From positions 16,539,103-16,603,102 of the forward strand of contig NC_087254.1 in the NCBI RefSeq assembly GCF_037042905.1: DNA of 64,000 bases, in the 5' to 3' direction. Position 1 is the first letter of the stretch. Each line of letters begins with the position of its first letter. A program made the position numbers and the translations under genes. The notes under the pieces are model-generated. The model ran no database searches and was not told where the DNA came from. It saw only the letters and a program-made list of their open reading frames with translations. The DNA is from Lytechinus pictus (lineage: Eukaryota; Echinodermata; Echinoidea; Temnopleuroida; Toxopneustidae). Below, piece after piece: positions 21,406-32,262 of this stretch.

Positions 21406-22564
21406 GGCCATGTGTCATGAGGTCACCCAACAAAAATAGTGGTGCTGTTAGTTCCATATCTTGGTTAATTTGTACAGTTATTCCTACATATTTTCAATTT
21501 CAAAGGAATTATGCCAGCAAGTTTGGTATCATTTTGAAGCTGAATTCATTGGCTAATAATATAGAAAGTTTCATTGATCTAGGATAAATATAACTTAGTT
21601 ACGTGTCTTTAAAGACATAGCAACAGGGGTGGTGCCGGAAGCGGTGCCACCTGTACAAAATCAATGGGGATTCTCAATATTTTTTGTTATTTTGGGTAAA
21701 ACGTTAATATTTTTATGAAAACTTGACTTCCGACTACATATTTGGTATCAAATTAAAGCCCGAACATTCCTTTTTACTGTTAATTAATTGAAAAATAGGT
21801 TTGGCAATGTCATTGCCATGTAAAACAAAAAACAAGGTAAAATTATTGAAAGAGAATAGAAATTGTCAAAATTTTTCCCTTTTCACCAATATTCTTCCAT
21901 ATTGACACATATTTTCTTCACAGTTATTCTTAATTTGAATGTAGCTTTTGTGTAAAAACAGAAAATGTGATTTCTAATATTCTTTAGGATGAAAGTGATA
22001 CTTTGTTTTGTTACAGATCTTAAGGTCAAATGACACAGGCCAGAGGCATTCAGACCAACAATATGTGAAGAATTTGGTCTAATGCTAATTGCAATTTCCT
22101 TTAAATTGTTTTATACCTAAATTATTAATCAGATGAACACAGCAGATATACCCACCATGTAATGGTAATGCAGGCAAAATATCACACACAATATATTAAT
22201 TTCTTTATATTAAAAAAATGCGTTCTGGTTGATTTTTAAGTAACCATAAACCCAATAAAATTATACATTGTTAGAAAGGTTTGACTCTGTACTGTACAGA
22301 AATGATATGATTGTTTTGGTCAAAGGGAGACTATACAAATTAATATGATCATAAACATGAGATTTAAAAATATATCAATATGTTTCTAATTAACACAATA
22401 TAACACTTATGTTTTACACCTAATGCTATTTCTGAGTTCATATTTAGATTTCCTTTCAGACAATATGTACTTTTATATTAGTTTATAGTTTATAGTTAGT
22501 TATATAGTTTGAAAGGAAAAATCACTATGTAACACAGAAGTAGGCGACCTCATGACACATGACC
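21406..22564. mobile_element. ~1.16-kb TIR element
   Basis: Inverted ends GGCCATGTGTCATGAGGTC and GACCTCATGACACATGACC, 18 of 19 matching. The interior is non-coding. A short piece near 22030 (ACAGGCCAGAGGCATTC) resembles the end of the DR1 element. Its class is unknown. Confidence 0.7.
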
Positions 22565-22622
22565 ATTATTGACAGGTGATATTGATAATTTGCGCTGTTG
22601 CTGCCCTCGATGATACTGATAT

Positions 22623-22752
22623 AGATGATGATGTTAATTAATAAGGATGTATACCAGATGATGAAGATGATGATGGATGATAACATGGTGAAATGATGAT
22701 GATGACGATGATGATGATGATGATGATAATGATGATATTGATGAGATGATGA
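22623..22752. repeat. (GAT)n microsatellite
   Basis: Imperfect GAT/GATGAC runs. The Ile/Ser-rich minus-strand frame is an artefact. Confidence 0.9.
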
Positions 22753-23187
22753 TGGGCTATTCCACGGTTAGTCACGTTACATTTGGAGACACCTTGACTC
22801 ATACTTGGAGCTGTAACTCCATTATTATTGATAGGAACTAAAGATCTCTTTATCACAATATAGTACGCAGTCTGACTATCCTTTGTATATCATTATGCTC
22901 CTGGCAAATCTTTGAAATGTGTCGGTTACTCATGTTACATGATTTGGACATGCATAAAATGAAAAGTGGACATAAGTGAAAAGTGTCCTCATGCAAGGCT
23001 TTTATGAAAGTTTATTACATCCATTTCAAAGAAGTATATTAGGGAGACAAATTTGTATATATTTCAAAAAATAAAGAACACATGGTTTTTACTAGGGGTG
23101 CAGATAAAGTGGTTACTCACGTTACGGTTCAGATGGGCTATATGTACAAAGACACATTGAGCTCATGTCCACCAACATATGGAATTG
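22753..23187. repeat. spacer with three copies of a GGTTASTCACGTTAC motif
   Basis: GGTTAGTCACGTTAC (about 22766), GGTTACTCATGTTAC (about 22924) and GGTTACTCACGTTACGG (about 23111) recur between two (GAT)n tracts at roughly 160-190 bp spacing. This suggests a diverged tandem unit. No gene is seen. Confidence 0.55.
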
Positions 23188-23480
23188 CCCTGATGATGAT
23201 GATGATAATGATGATGATGATGAGATGATGATGGTGATGATGTTGGTGAAGAGAATTATGAAAGTGATGGATGGTGAATTGGTGATGGTAATGATGATGA
23301 TGGTGATGAAGATGATGATGATGATGATGATAATGATGTTGAATTGGTGATGGTGATGATGATGATGTTGAATTGGTGATGATGATGGTGATAATGATGA
23401 TGATGATTATGATGAAGATAATGATGAAGGTTATGATGATGATGAAGGTTATGATGATGGTGATGATGATGATAATGGTC
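23188..23480. repeat. (GAT)n/(GATGGT)n microsatellite
   Basis: About 290 bp of imperfect GAT repeats with TTGAATTGGTGATG inserts. It produces spurious His/Ile/Ser and Asp/Met frames on all strands. It lies just upstream of the SNW1-like exon, which itself opens with GAT codons. Confidence 0.92.
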
Positions 23481-23534
23481 GATGCTGATATTGACAATTA
23501 CTCTAATCTTCCATCCATCTAAATTAATCTCCAG

Positions 23535-23909
23535 ACAATGATGATGATGTGAAAGAGCACGACAAGATCTGGGGCCTGTTTCATAAAAGACTTTCAACTG
23601 TTGCAACTTTGCCATTATTGTAACTACCATGGTAACATGGCTCAAAAGCCAATCAACATCGAGGTCTCAGTTACAATAATGGCATGGTTACCATAATTGT
23701 AATTCTTTATGAAACGGGACCCATGGAGGAACGCCATCATGACAGTCAGAGGGAGAGGATCTTTTCCAGTACAGCTCCTGATAAACGATCTTGCTTGGAG
23801 AAACAGAGAGAACAGGATGTGAGTGAGAAGATTGCTCTTCATCTTCCTAATGCTGAAGGAGGCAGATCAGATATTACAGTTTGATCAGAGGTTATTCAAT
23901 CTGTCAAAG
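23535..23909 (+). pseudogene. SNW1-like exon 2 of 2, MITE-interrupted and frameshifted
   Basis: The acceptor TAATCTCCAG precedes AC-AAT-GAT-GAT, and the donor is TCAAAG|GTAAGAA. Before the MITE it encodes NDDDVKEHDKI. After it comes EERHHDSQRERIFSSTAPDK and on to DIT, then TGA in that frame while FDQRLFNLSK continues in the next. A one-base gain or two-base loss explains the shift. Confidence 0.82.
23567..23724. mobile_element. palindromic MITE inside the SNW1-like exon
   Basis: Ends CTGGGGCCTGTTTCATAAAA and TTTATGAAACGGGACCC are inverted, with AACTACCATGGTAACATGG inside. Same family as 12587-12749 and 49432-49588. SNW1-like coding sequence resumes immediately on both sides. Confidence 0.85.
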
Positions 23910-24078
23910 GTAAGAATCCTTTGAGGGTTGACAAATCAAAGGTCTTAACAGTTATGGTCGATGATTTTTTTATCAGTTGTAACTCAGAGTGATGGCTTTC
24001 TGTAAGAAGTGCTTCACAGAGTGTGTGCAATATGAAGTTAAATTGTGTCAATTCTCCAAGGTTTTCAGAATGCGTTTA

Positions 24079-24502
24079 GCCCGAATTCACAAAGGTGGTT
24101 TTGAAAACCCACGGTTGAGTCCATGCTTTATGCAGATTTCCTTTATAAATTACACTTAATTTAGCTCGTATCGGGCGTGTGTATAAAAAAATGTCCAATG
24201 CTAATGCGCGCTTTTGTCACAGTGCACCAAATTGACGCCTGTTACCATGGTTAGATACGCTATTATATTCATGAGTCCACTGTTTGAAGAGTGGACTCGT
24301 TAATTCAAAACCGTGGACTCATGAATAACATAGCGTGGATAACCACGGTAAGAGGCGTCGATTTGGCGCACTGTGACAAGAGCACGCATCAGCATTGGAC
24401 ATTGTTTGATATACGCGGTAAAATAAGCGTAATTTATACAGGAAATCTGCATAAGCCATGGACTCAACCTTGGGTTTTCAAAACCACCTTTGTGAATTAG
24501 GG
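24079..24502. mobile_element. ~424-bp palindromic element
   Basis: Ends GCCCGAATTCACAAAGGTGG and CCACCTTTGTGAATTAGGGC. The arms stay complementary almost to the centre near 24290 (TGAGTCCACTG ... GAGTGGACTCG), with landmarks TTTTGAAAACCCA, TGCATAAAGC and GACGCC. Open frames on both strands are mirror artefacts. A full-length foldback MITE is likely. Confidence 0.85.
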
Positions 24503-24736
24503 CCTTTGTGTTTGTTGTGATTTTGGTCATATAGAGAGAGAAAATATAGTTCAATATCACATATGATGTACATACACAATGAAATTCCTGGTATGTACAT
24601 GTAATATACAGACGAGCGTTAAGGTGTCATTTGAACATATTTAGATCCCTGCTGGTTGAGAAGAACTCTATTGGTTTCAGAGGTCCATCTCTTGAAGGTG
24701 CAGGTCAGGTTCGAATTATGAGTTGAATTTGATTAA

Positions 24737-26614
24737 AGGAGAAATGTATTGAAAATCGTAAAAATGGAGAATCATATATCAAATCAAAGGAGAAAATAAG
24801 GAGAACACGGTGGTGTACATCATTTATCATGGAGACCGATGGAACTCAGTTAATTGATAGTTTAAAGTTCTCTCTCTGAATGCTTCAAACACGCAGAATT
24901 ACGTCCGCGAAATTGGGGATTTTTTATGACGTCACTTTCTGTACGAGAGGCGTGATTGGCTCTCCCACGTGAAGCTCCACTTGCATGCAAAACCTGTTGT
25001 GAGGGTACGTTTTCTCCACATTGTCACTGAATACTTCGATCACGAAATGAAAGAAAACCCAGAATTTTAGATTTGGATTTTCAAATTGATGATTTTGAAG
25101 ATGAAGAGAATGATGATGAAGTGAACAGCAATTAAAGTGACGTAGTTGGGGGTAAATTGGGGGAATCGATGATGAGGAGTCGGACAATTCAACTTGCAAC
25201 ACGATCACATGCCGATTCGCTAACTCATGCAGCTGCTAAGTGCTAGCTACACCGCGCGTGCCAAATTGAATTCACGAAAATGACTTACCACACTGTCCAG
25301 ACAGAGTCTCTTACTTTTGTGACTATGAAGAAGGAAAATAATGATAAAACTGTACTTACAAATAATTGAATGTAATCCGAACCTGAAGGCAAATCAACTC
25401 AACGAATAGCAGCAGACGATATGCACCGATGATAAACTTCATGTGGCTGGGATAGATTGTCACTCGTTCTGTTAGATGTAATTTTTATCTCATTAATTTG
25501 ACAAAATTACGAAACTCGGGGAATTATTTATCTATATAAAAATATAGTAACATCTCGTATAATTTTTAAATTACGATAAAACGTTTTTTGAAGGAAAACG
25601 TTGAGGTAAATTAAAATTAGATGTAAAAGATCCCCAACATGCGTAGCTTGATTGAGAGCTGTGCAACACGTACATAGATCTACTCTCTCAGCCAAGGCGA
25701 GCAAGTAATACGGCATGTTTGTGATTTTGATTACGATCACATATACGAGCTTTTAAAAGGTTTTATCGTAATTAAAAAAATAATACGAGATGTTACTATA
25801 TTTTTATATAGATAAATAATTCCCCGAGTTTCGTAATTTTGTCAAATTAATGAGATAAAAATTACATCTAACAGAACGAGTGACAATCTATCCCAGCCAC
25901 ATGAAGTTTATCGTCGGTGCATATCGTCTGCTGCTATTCGTTGAGTTGCCTTCAGGTTCGGATTACATTCACTTGTTTGTAAGTACAGTTTTATCATTAT
26001 TTTCCTTCTTCATAGTCACAGAGGTAAGAGACTCTGTCTGGACAGTGTGGTAATTCATTTTCATGAATTCAATTTGGCCCGCGCGGTGTAGCTAGCACTT
26101 AGCAGCTGCATGAGTTAAGTAGCGAATCGGCATGTGATCATGTTGCAAGTTGAATTGTCCGACTCATCATCATCGGCGTAATTCCCCCAATTTACCTCCA
26201 ACTACGTCACTTTAATTGCTGTTCACTTCATCATCATTCTCTTCATCTTCAAAATCATCAATTTGAAAATCCAAATCTAGATAAAATTCTGGGTTTTCTT
26301 TCATTTCGTGATCGAAGTATTCAGTGACAGCGTGGAGAAAACGTACCCTCGCAACAGGTTTTGCATGCTAGTGGAGCTTCACGTGGGAGAGCCAATCACG
26401 CATCTCGTACAGAAAGTGACGTCATCAAATTCAAGTCAATTCAGAGACCGATGCGAGGCATATTTCGGAGAGGCATTTTGAGCGTTTTTTAATCGGCGAT
26501 TTTCACCTTATGTATTATTTTCGTTATTTTTGAATGACCCACTGATAATCCCCACATCATTACCTTTCCATTGACATATAATAAGACCACATTCATAATC
26601 AATATAGTTCTCCT
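24737..26614. mobile_element. TTAA-flanked foldback element, copy 1 (1,878 bp)
   Basis: TTAA at 24733-24736 and 26615-26618 flank the inverted ends AGGAGAA ... TTCTCCT. Long arms (about 24950-25584 and 25759-26425) are reverse complements, while the outer ~200 bp differ. TTAA target duplications are typical of piggyBac-type elements and some others; no transposase is present. The spacer holds the uninterrupted site GAGCTTTTAAAAGG (25748-25760), filled in copy 2. Each arm carries an acidic open segment and splice-like sites. Confidence 0.85.
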
Positions 26615-26871
26615 TTAAGGTCAAAGGTCAATGAACTTTCACACTACTTTGTTCCTCTAGTAACATGAAGTTTATTATTTTATACTTTTTAACACTAACA
26701 TTTTACTTCAGAACTCAGTACTCTCTATACCTGAACCAGATTTTGTATTTTACTTGTTTATTCTTTAAAAACTGTTGTTATTTATTTAATGAGCTATAGT
26801 TCTTGGCACCATTTATAATATTCACACAAATTTGCCAATGGTACAATAGAAAAGCTGTCAAAGTTTCTTAA
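26615..26871. other. short spacer with a DR1 remnant
   Basis: AGGTCAAAGGTCA at 26618-26630 followed by ATGAACTTT matches the DR1 repeat unit and is probably a small fragment of it. The rest is AT-rich. Confidence 0.5.
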
Positions 26872-29344
26872 AGGAGAAATATATTGAAAATCGTAAAAAT
26901 GGAGAATCATATATCAAATCAAAGGAGAAAATAAGGAGAACACGATGGTGTACATCATTTATCATGGAGACCGATGGAACTCAGTTAATTGATAATTTAA
27001 AGTTCTCTCTCTGAATGCTACAAACACGCAGAATTACGTCCGCGAAATTGGGGATTTTTTATGACGTCACTTTCTGTACGAGAGGCGTGATTGGCTCTCC
27101 CACGTGAAGCTCCACTTGCATGCAAAACCTGTTGCGAGGGTACGTTTTCTCCACATTGTCACTGAATACATCGATCACGAAATGAAAGAAAACCCAGAAT
27201 TTTATCTAGATTTGGATTTTCAAATTGATGATTTTGAAGATGAAGAGAATGATGATGAAGTGAATTACAACAAAGTGACGTAGTTGGGGGTAAATTGGGG
27301 GAATCGATGATGAGGAGTCGGACAATTCAACTTGCAACACGATCACATGCCGATTCGCTACCAACTCATGCAGCTGCTAAGTGCTAGCTACACCGCGCGT
27401 GCCAAATTGAATTCAAGAAAATGACTTACCACACTGTCCAGACAGAATCTCTTACTTCTGTGACTATGAAGAAGGAAAATAATGATAAAACTGTACTTAC
27501 AAATAAGTGAATGTAATCCGAACCTGAAGGCAAATCAACTCGACGAATAGCAGCAGACGATATGCACCGTGCCGATGATAAACTTCATGTGGCTGGGATA
27601 GATTGTCACTCGTTCTGTTAGATGTAATTTTTATCTCATTAATTTGACAAAATTACGAAACTCGGGGAATTATTTATCTATATAAAAATATAGTAACATC
27701 TCGTATAATTTTTAAATTACGATAAAACGTTTTTTGAAGGAAAACGTTGAGGTAAATTAAAATTAGATGTAAAAGATCCCCAACATGCGTAGCTTGATTG
27801 AGAGCTGTGCAACACGTGCATAGATCTACTCTCTCAGCCAAGGCGAGCAAGCAATATACGGCATGTTTGTGATTTTGATTACGATCACATACACGAGCTT
27901 TTAAAGGGATGGTCCGGGCTGAAAATATTTATATCTTAATACATAAAGTAGAATTCACTGAGCAAAATGCCAAAAATTTCATCAAAATCGGATATCAAAT
28001 AATAAAGTTATTGAAGTTTAAAGTTTAGCAATATTTTGTGAAAACAGTCATCATGAATATTCATTAGGTGGGCTGATGATGTCACATCTCCACTTTCCGT
28101 TTTCTTATGTTATTACATAAAATCATAATTTTTTCATTATTCCATACTTGTGTAAATAATATGTCTCCCTTATAATGAAATAAGTTGCAGCAATAAATAT
28201 CTAATTCACTAAATCAGTTGTCAATCCAATTTTTCTAGTTCTTGGAGGAAAAAATTTGAATAAACCTAATTTCATATAATAAAATACAAAAGAACAAGTG
28301 GGGATGTGACATCATCAGCCCACGTAATGAATATTCATGACGACTGTTTTCACAAAATATTGCTAAACTTTAAATTCAATAACTTTGTTATTTGTTATCC
28401 GATTTTGATGAAATTTTCAGCATTTTGCTCAGTGAATTCTACTATATTTATTAAGCTATAAATACTTTCAGCCCGGACCATCCCTTTAAAAGGTTTTATC
28501 GTAATTTAAAAAATAATACGAGATGTTACTATATTTTTATATAGATAAATAATTCCCCGAGTTTCGTAATTTTGTCAAATTAATGAGATAAAAATTACAT
28601 CTAACAGAACGAGTGACAATCTATCCCAGCCACATGAAGTTTATCGTCGGTGCATATCGTCTGCTGCTATTCGTTGAGTTGCCTTCAGGTTCGGATTACA
28701 TTCACTTGTTTGTAAGTACAGTTTTAATCATTATTTTCCTTCTTCATAGTCACAGAGGTAAGATACTCTGTCTGGACAGTGTGGTAATTCATTTTCATGA
28801 ATTCAATTTGGCCCGCGCGGTGTAGCTAGCACTTAGAAGCTGCATGAGTTAGGTAGCGAATCGGCATGTGATCGTGTTGCAGGTTGAATTGTCCGACTCA
28901 TCATCATCGGCGTAATTCCCCCAATTTACCTCCAACTACGTCACTTTGTTGTTCATTTCATCATCATTCTCTTCATCTTCAAAATTATCAATTTGAAAAT
29001 CCAAATCTAGATAAAATTCTGGGTTTTCTTTCATTTCGTGATCGAAGTATTCAGTGACAGTGTGGAGAAAACGTACCCTCGCAACAGGTTTTGCATGCAA
29101 GTGGAGCTTCACGTGGGAGAGCCAATCACGCATCTCGTACAGAAAGTGACGTCATCAAATTCAAGTCAATTCAGAGACCGATGCGAGGCATATTTCGGAG
29201 AGGCATTTTGAGCGTTTTTTAATCGGCGATTTTCACCTAATGTATTATTTTCGTTATTTTTGAATGACCCACCGATAATCCCCACATCATTACCTTTCCA
29301 TTGACATATAATAAGACCACATTCATAATCAATATAGTTCTCCT
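26872..29344. mobile_element. TTAA-flanked foldback element, copy 2, with nested insertion
   Basis: TTAA at 26868-26871 and 29345-29348, ends AGGAGAA/TTCTCCT. Arms are nearly identical to copy 1, same orientation, 254 bp downstream of it. The spacer is interrupted by the 581-bp element at 27905-28485. Removing that insertion restores the copy 1 structure. Confidence 0.87.
27905..28485. mobile_element. nested TTAA element with AGGGATGGTCCGGGCTGAAA ends
   Basis: TTAA duplications at 27901-27904 and 28486-28489 flank inverted ends AGGGATGGTCCGGGCTG and CAGCCCGGACCATCCCT. The arms carry TTTCATCAAAATCGGAT and TTTGTGAAAACAGTC with their complements. Fragments of the family are at about 43993, 50274, 54642, 55193 and 56580. 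Confidence 0.93.
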
Positions 29345-29516
29345 TTAAATGTTACCCTTCAGATTTGACATGCAGTCTCTTCATGACTGCAATATGCAGG
29401 CGAGACAACGCTTGGCGTTTGCCTTGTCTTAAATGAAAAAAAAAAGCCAATCACACTGAGTCTTCAAGAGACAATGAATGTATGAATATACATCATATCT
29501 AGAAAATATTTTGAAG

Positions 29517-29592
29517 AAATTTGCATGTTAGATGTTGCTGGTCGTCCATAGCTGTGATTGATCGGATCAGCGCAACTCTTAAGGGCCCTGTT
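29517..29592. mobile_element. terminal fragment of a palindromic element
   Basis: TTGCATGTTAGATGTTGCTG through GATTGATCGGATCAGC to AGGGCCCTG matches one arm of the element at 59648-59920. Confidence 0.65.
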
Positions 29593-29631
29593 GTAATGTT
29601 TTGAGTCTTATTACATCCTTTTATTTGCTTC

Positions 29632-29945
29632 AATAATAATAACAATTGGCATTTATATACATGTAGCTCTTTATCAATCAACGACCGTTCAAAGCGCTTC
29701 ACAATTATTATTACCCGGTCACTGGATTCATAGCATTTCAAGCAGCCTGTTAGGTGCACACTTGCTAATCCAACCACAATGACGGTTGTTTCCTACCGGT
29801 ACCCAATTAGCACCTGGGTGAGAGTGGCAATGTGTGGATTGACGCCTCGCCAAAGGACGCTAGGCCATGGTGGGATTCGAACACACAACCCTCTTATTAC
29901 AAGGCGAGAGTAAGAACCGCTACACCACTGCGCTTCCACGGCACT
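29632..29945 (-). mobile_element. tRNA-derived SINE with (ATT)n tail
   Basis: On the minus strand: GCAGTGGTGTAGCGGTTCTT (A box region), GTGTTCGAATCCC (B box), a body with GGCGAGGCGTCAATC and GGTACCGGTAGGAAAC, then GAAGCGCTTTGAACG and (ATT)n. Same general family as 1049-1326. The Val/Arg-rich minus-strand frame overlapping it is SINE sequence. Confidence 0.88.
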
Positions 29946-30984
29946 ACAGACATCGTAATTGATGAATGCCAATTTTAAATTATGCTCATAATATTTGTGA
30001 TATGATGAACAATCACTTCTATTTTTCTCCATTAGGATTGGGTTGATTTTTGTGACATACCAGAACTATTACTGTATCACTGTGTTTTCAGCAAAAATGG
30101 TGTCTGCAAAGATTCACTATAGGTTTTCCTGTCCAATTTCGTCAAAATTTCAACCTATTTAATGATGTAATAATTCAATTTACAACTAATTTGAATGACC
30201 TATGAGATCAGCATTTATATTGCCAAATACTTCATTTAATTTTATTCTATTGGCACGCGATTTCATGGTTATCTCATTTAAACATGTATAAAGAACGATC
30301 AAATTAAAATAGCTGAAGAAGTGTTTTCAAATTTGCACCGGTACCCTCCTTGCGATTGTTTAGGAATTCCACCCAAGAAAAATGTTGATTTGAATAAATA
30401 GAGAAAAATCTAATTAGCAAGACACTACTGTAATTAAACATCATGATGTGTTGCAACTTCAGGCCTGTTAATCTATTGCTGATGATATATGAATGTGATG
30501 TCCATGTAATGTTGGTAAAAACGTTGATTTGTACTTCAACAAATCCAGAAATGATTTCAAGATTAAACATGAATTACTATGGTAGGAGACCGTCCTCACA
30601 TTGACACTACAATCTGAGCCATATCGGAATAAATCTCCATGTAAAATACATGTAGATAGTTGACTTGATACCTACGTTATATGGACATCTTGTAATTTTT
30701 TTTACCCAACCTGATGGACTGGGATAAAGTCAATAATAATTTGCTTGCAATTTTCTATGAATAAGCACAGCAAAGTGTTCAATCGCCAACTTTAAAATTT
30801 ATGTCACATTTATTACATTCCTCTCACGTGGGTATGAAGCCTTTCTGCCAAAAGGAAGAACCCCTTCCCTCGCAATGTATTTTTGGCAATAGGAAACACC
30901 CTTTCTAATGAGGGCACCATTACACAAAACTTAGCGACTGATTGTAGGGCTGTTTTCACTCTTGATTCCATTGATCATTATGTG
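29946..30984. other. AT-rich intergenic or intronic sequence
   Basis: A small fragment at about 30365-30420 (CCACCCAAGAAAAATG) resembles the arm of the TTAA element at 17720. Nothing else is recognised. Confidence 0.45.
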
Positions 30985-31100
30985 CAATCAAGCATTCAAA
31001 TCAATTTTTACGAGCGTTCAAATCAACTTTACAAGCGTTCAAATTAACTTTACAAGCGTTTAAATCAACTTAAGATGCGTTCAAATCAACTTTACAATCG
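30985..31100. repeat. ~20-bp tandem repeat
   Basis: About five units of GCGTTCAAATCAACTTTACA with minor changes. Confidence 0.8.
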
Positions 31101-31260
31101 ATCATAAAGCTTTGTATTACGAGACCCGTGGCTAAGAGGCATTCTTGCTATTTTGGTTAATTAGTGACTGAATATTGTGTAAGTGTTGAGTATATCATTG
31201 ACTATTAATGATCATTTCACTAATATTACTCTTCATTTTTGTGTCATTTTGCTGTAGCCA

Positions 31261-32262
31261 TTATAACAAGGGAGAGAGAACCTGAGAAGAGTATGGACGG
31301 ATTCACTTTCCGGTTTGTCTTGTCGAAACTAAAGGACCTATCGACTTTTAAGCGGAGGCTAAGGAGACAGTGAAGGCACTGGTTTAATGTAAGTCAAGAA
31401 CATGCATCTGGTGACAATACACACTTCCTGCTGTACTGCCAGCTGGTTGATTACCATGCATTCATCTCAATTCTTATATAAATACAGTAAGTCAATATTG
31501 TCACCATAAAACCAAAGTATGCTATGATAAAGCTGATGTTCCTTTTTTATGTCATCCAACAGAATTCAGGAAGAAAATACATCTTTTTGTAAAAGTACAC
31601 ATGTCAAAATATCTTATTTTTATCTTGCTTGAAATTAATGTCTGTAAATGATTCAGATGCATACATAAGTTTTTATAGCAGAGTGTCCAAGTTTATTTTA
31701 AATTCAAATGCACAGATAAAATGTGATATCATACAAGATATCCAGGTGGTTAATTTCGACATCCATTATTCATTGAAGGAAGGGTTATGGACATTACGTC
31801 ACCGTTGCATGGATATTACACATTTGTAGCACAAAGACAACGATCCTCAAATGTCTTTGTGTACAGGGAAGGATAAGGGTCAGTTGTGGAACATAGCCAA
31901 ATCACATCACTGCTACCCACTCCTATGGATAACATAAATCATATCTACAGTACTTCCAAACTGATGTGGGAGCAGAATCAATGACATGTCTGAACAGACT
32001 TTTCTAACACTTGTCAAGGTTGCATGTGTACAAGACTGTGTAAATCGCTATAGATGATCCACGCTCTACAAGCAATGCTTTTTAGTGGATCCCCTCATTT
32101 CCATACATGCTTAATAGTAAAAAATACTATTTTTTTTATACAAGCTTTTATTATATAATTATGCTGAGGTAAAATTGATCTTGTACTCATACTTTGATTT
32201 GTATCTGTATTTGATTTATATTTGTCATGGAAATTAAATAAACTTATTGAATCTTGAATCTA
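31261..32262 (+). mobile_element. possible LINE 3' end
   Basis: The stretch FVLSKLKDLSTFKRRLRRQ followed by a stop (31300-31375) resembles the last residues of CR1/L2-type ORF2. The block ends at about 32236-32262 with AAATAAACTTATTGAATCTTG, a common LINE tail form. The ~850 bp between hold no other LINE sequence I can recognise, so this remains tentative. Confidence 0.35.

Larger units (their letters stand above)
19939..23909 (+). pseudogene. SNW1: SNW1 (SKIP)-like locus, intron-containing, disrupted
   Basis: SNW1/SKIP is a conserved nuclear spliceosome and transcription co-regulator. Two exons here match its C-terminal half. 19939-20071 encodes a Lys/Glu/Arg-rich helix (EAVWSIKVAQLARERWKK) like the family's KAREAVEMRAQ region. 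23535-23909 encodes APDKRS, a DVSEKIAL segment and, one frame later, FDQRLFNLSK, matching the family's APDKRSKLQ ... DISEVIALG ... YDQRLFNQSKG block. Phases agree across the intron. Defects: a palindromic MITE (23567-23724) sits in the second exon, and the frame hits TGA just before FDQRLFN. The upstream SNW domain exons and the next GMDSGF exon were not found. Retained introns rule out a processed copy. It is probably a decaying segmental duplicate; a working gene elsewhere is expected. Confidence 0.8.

Noticed and set aside
23138-23645. His/Ile/Ser-rich frames of 119-129 codons
   Set aside because: Translation of (GAT)n repeats; not conserved protein.
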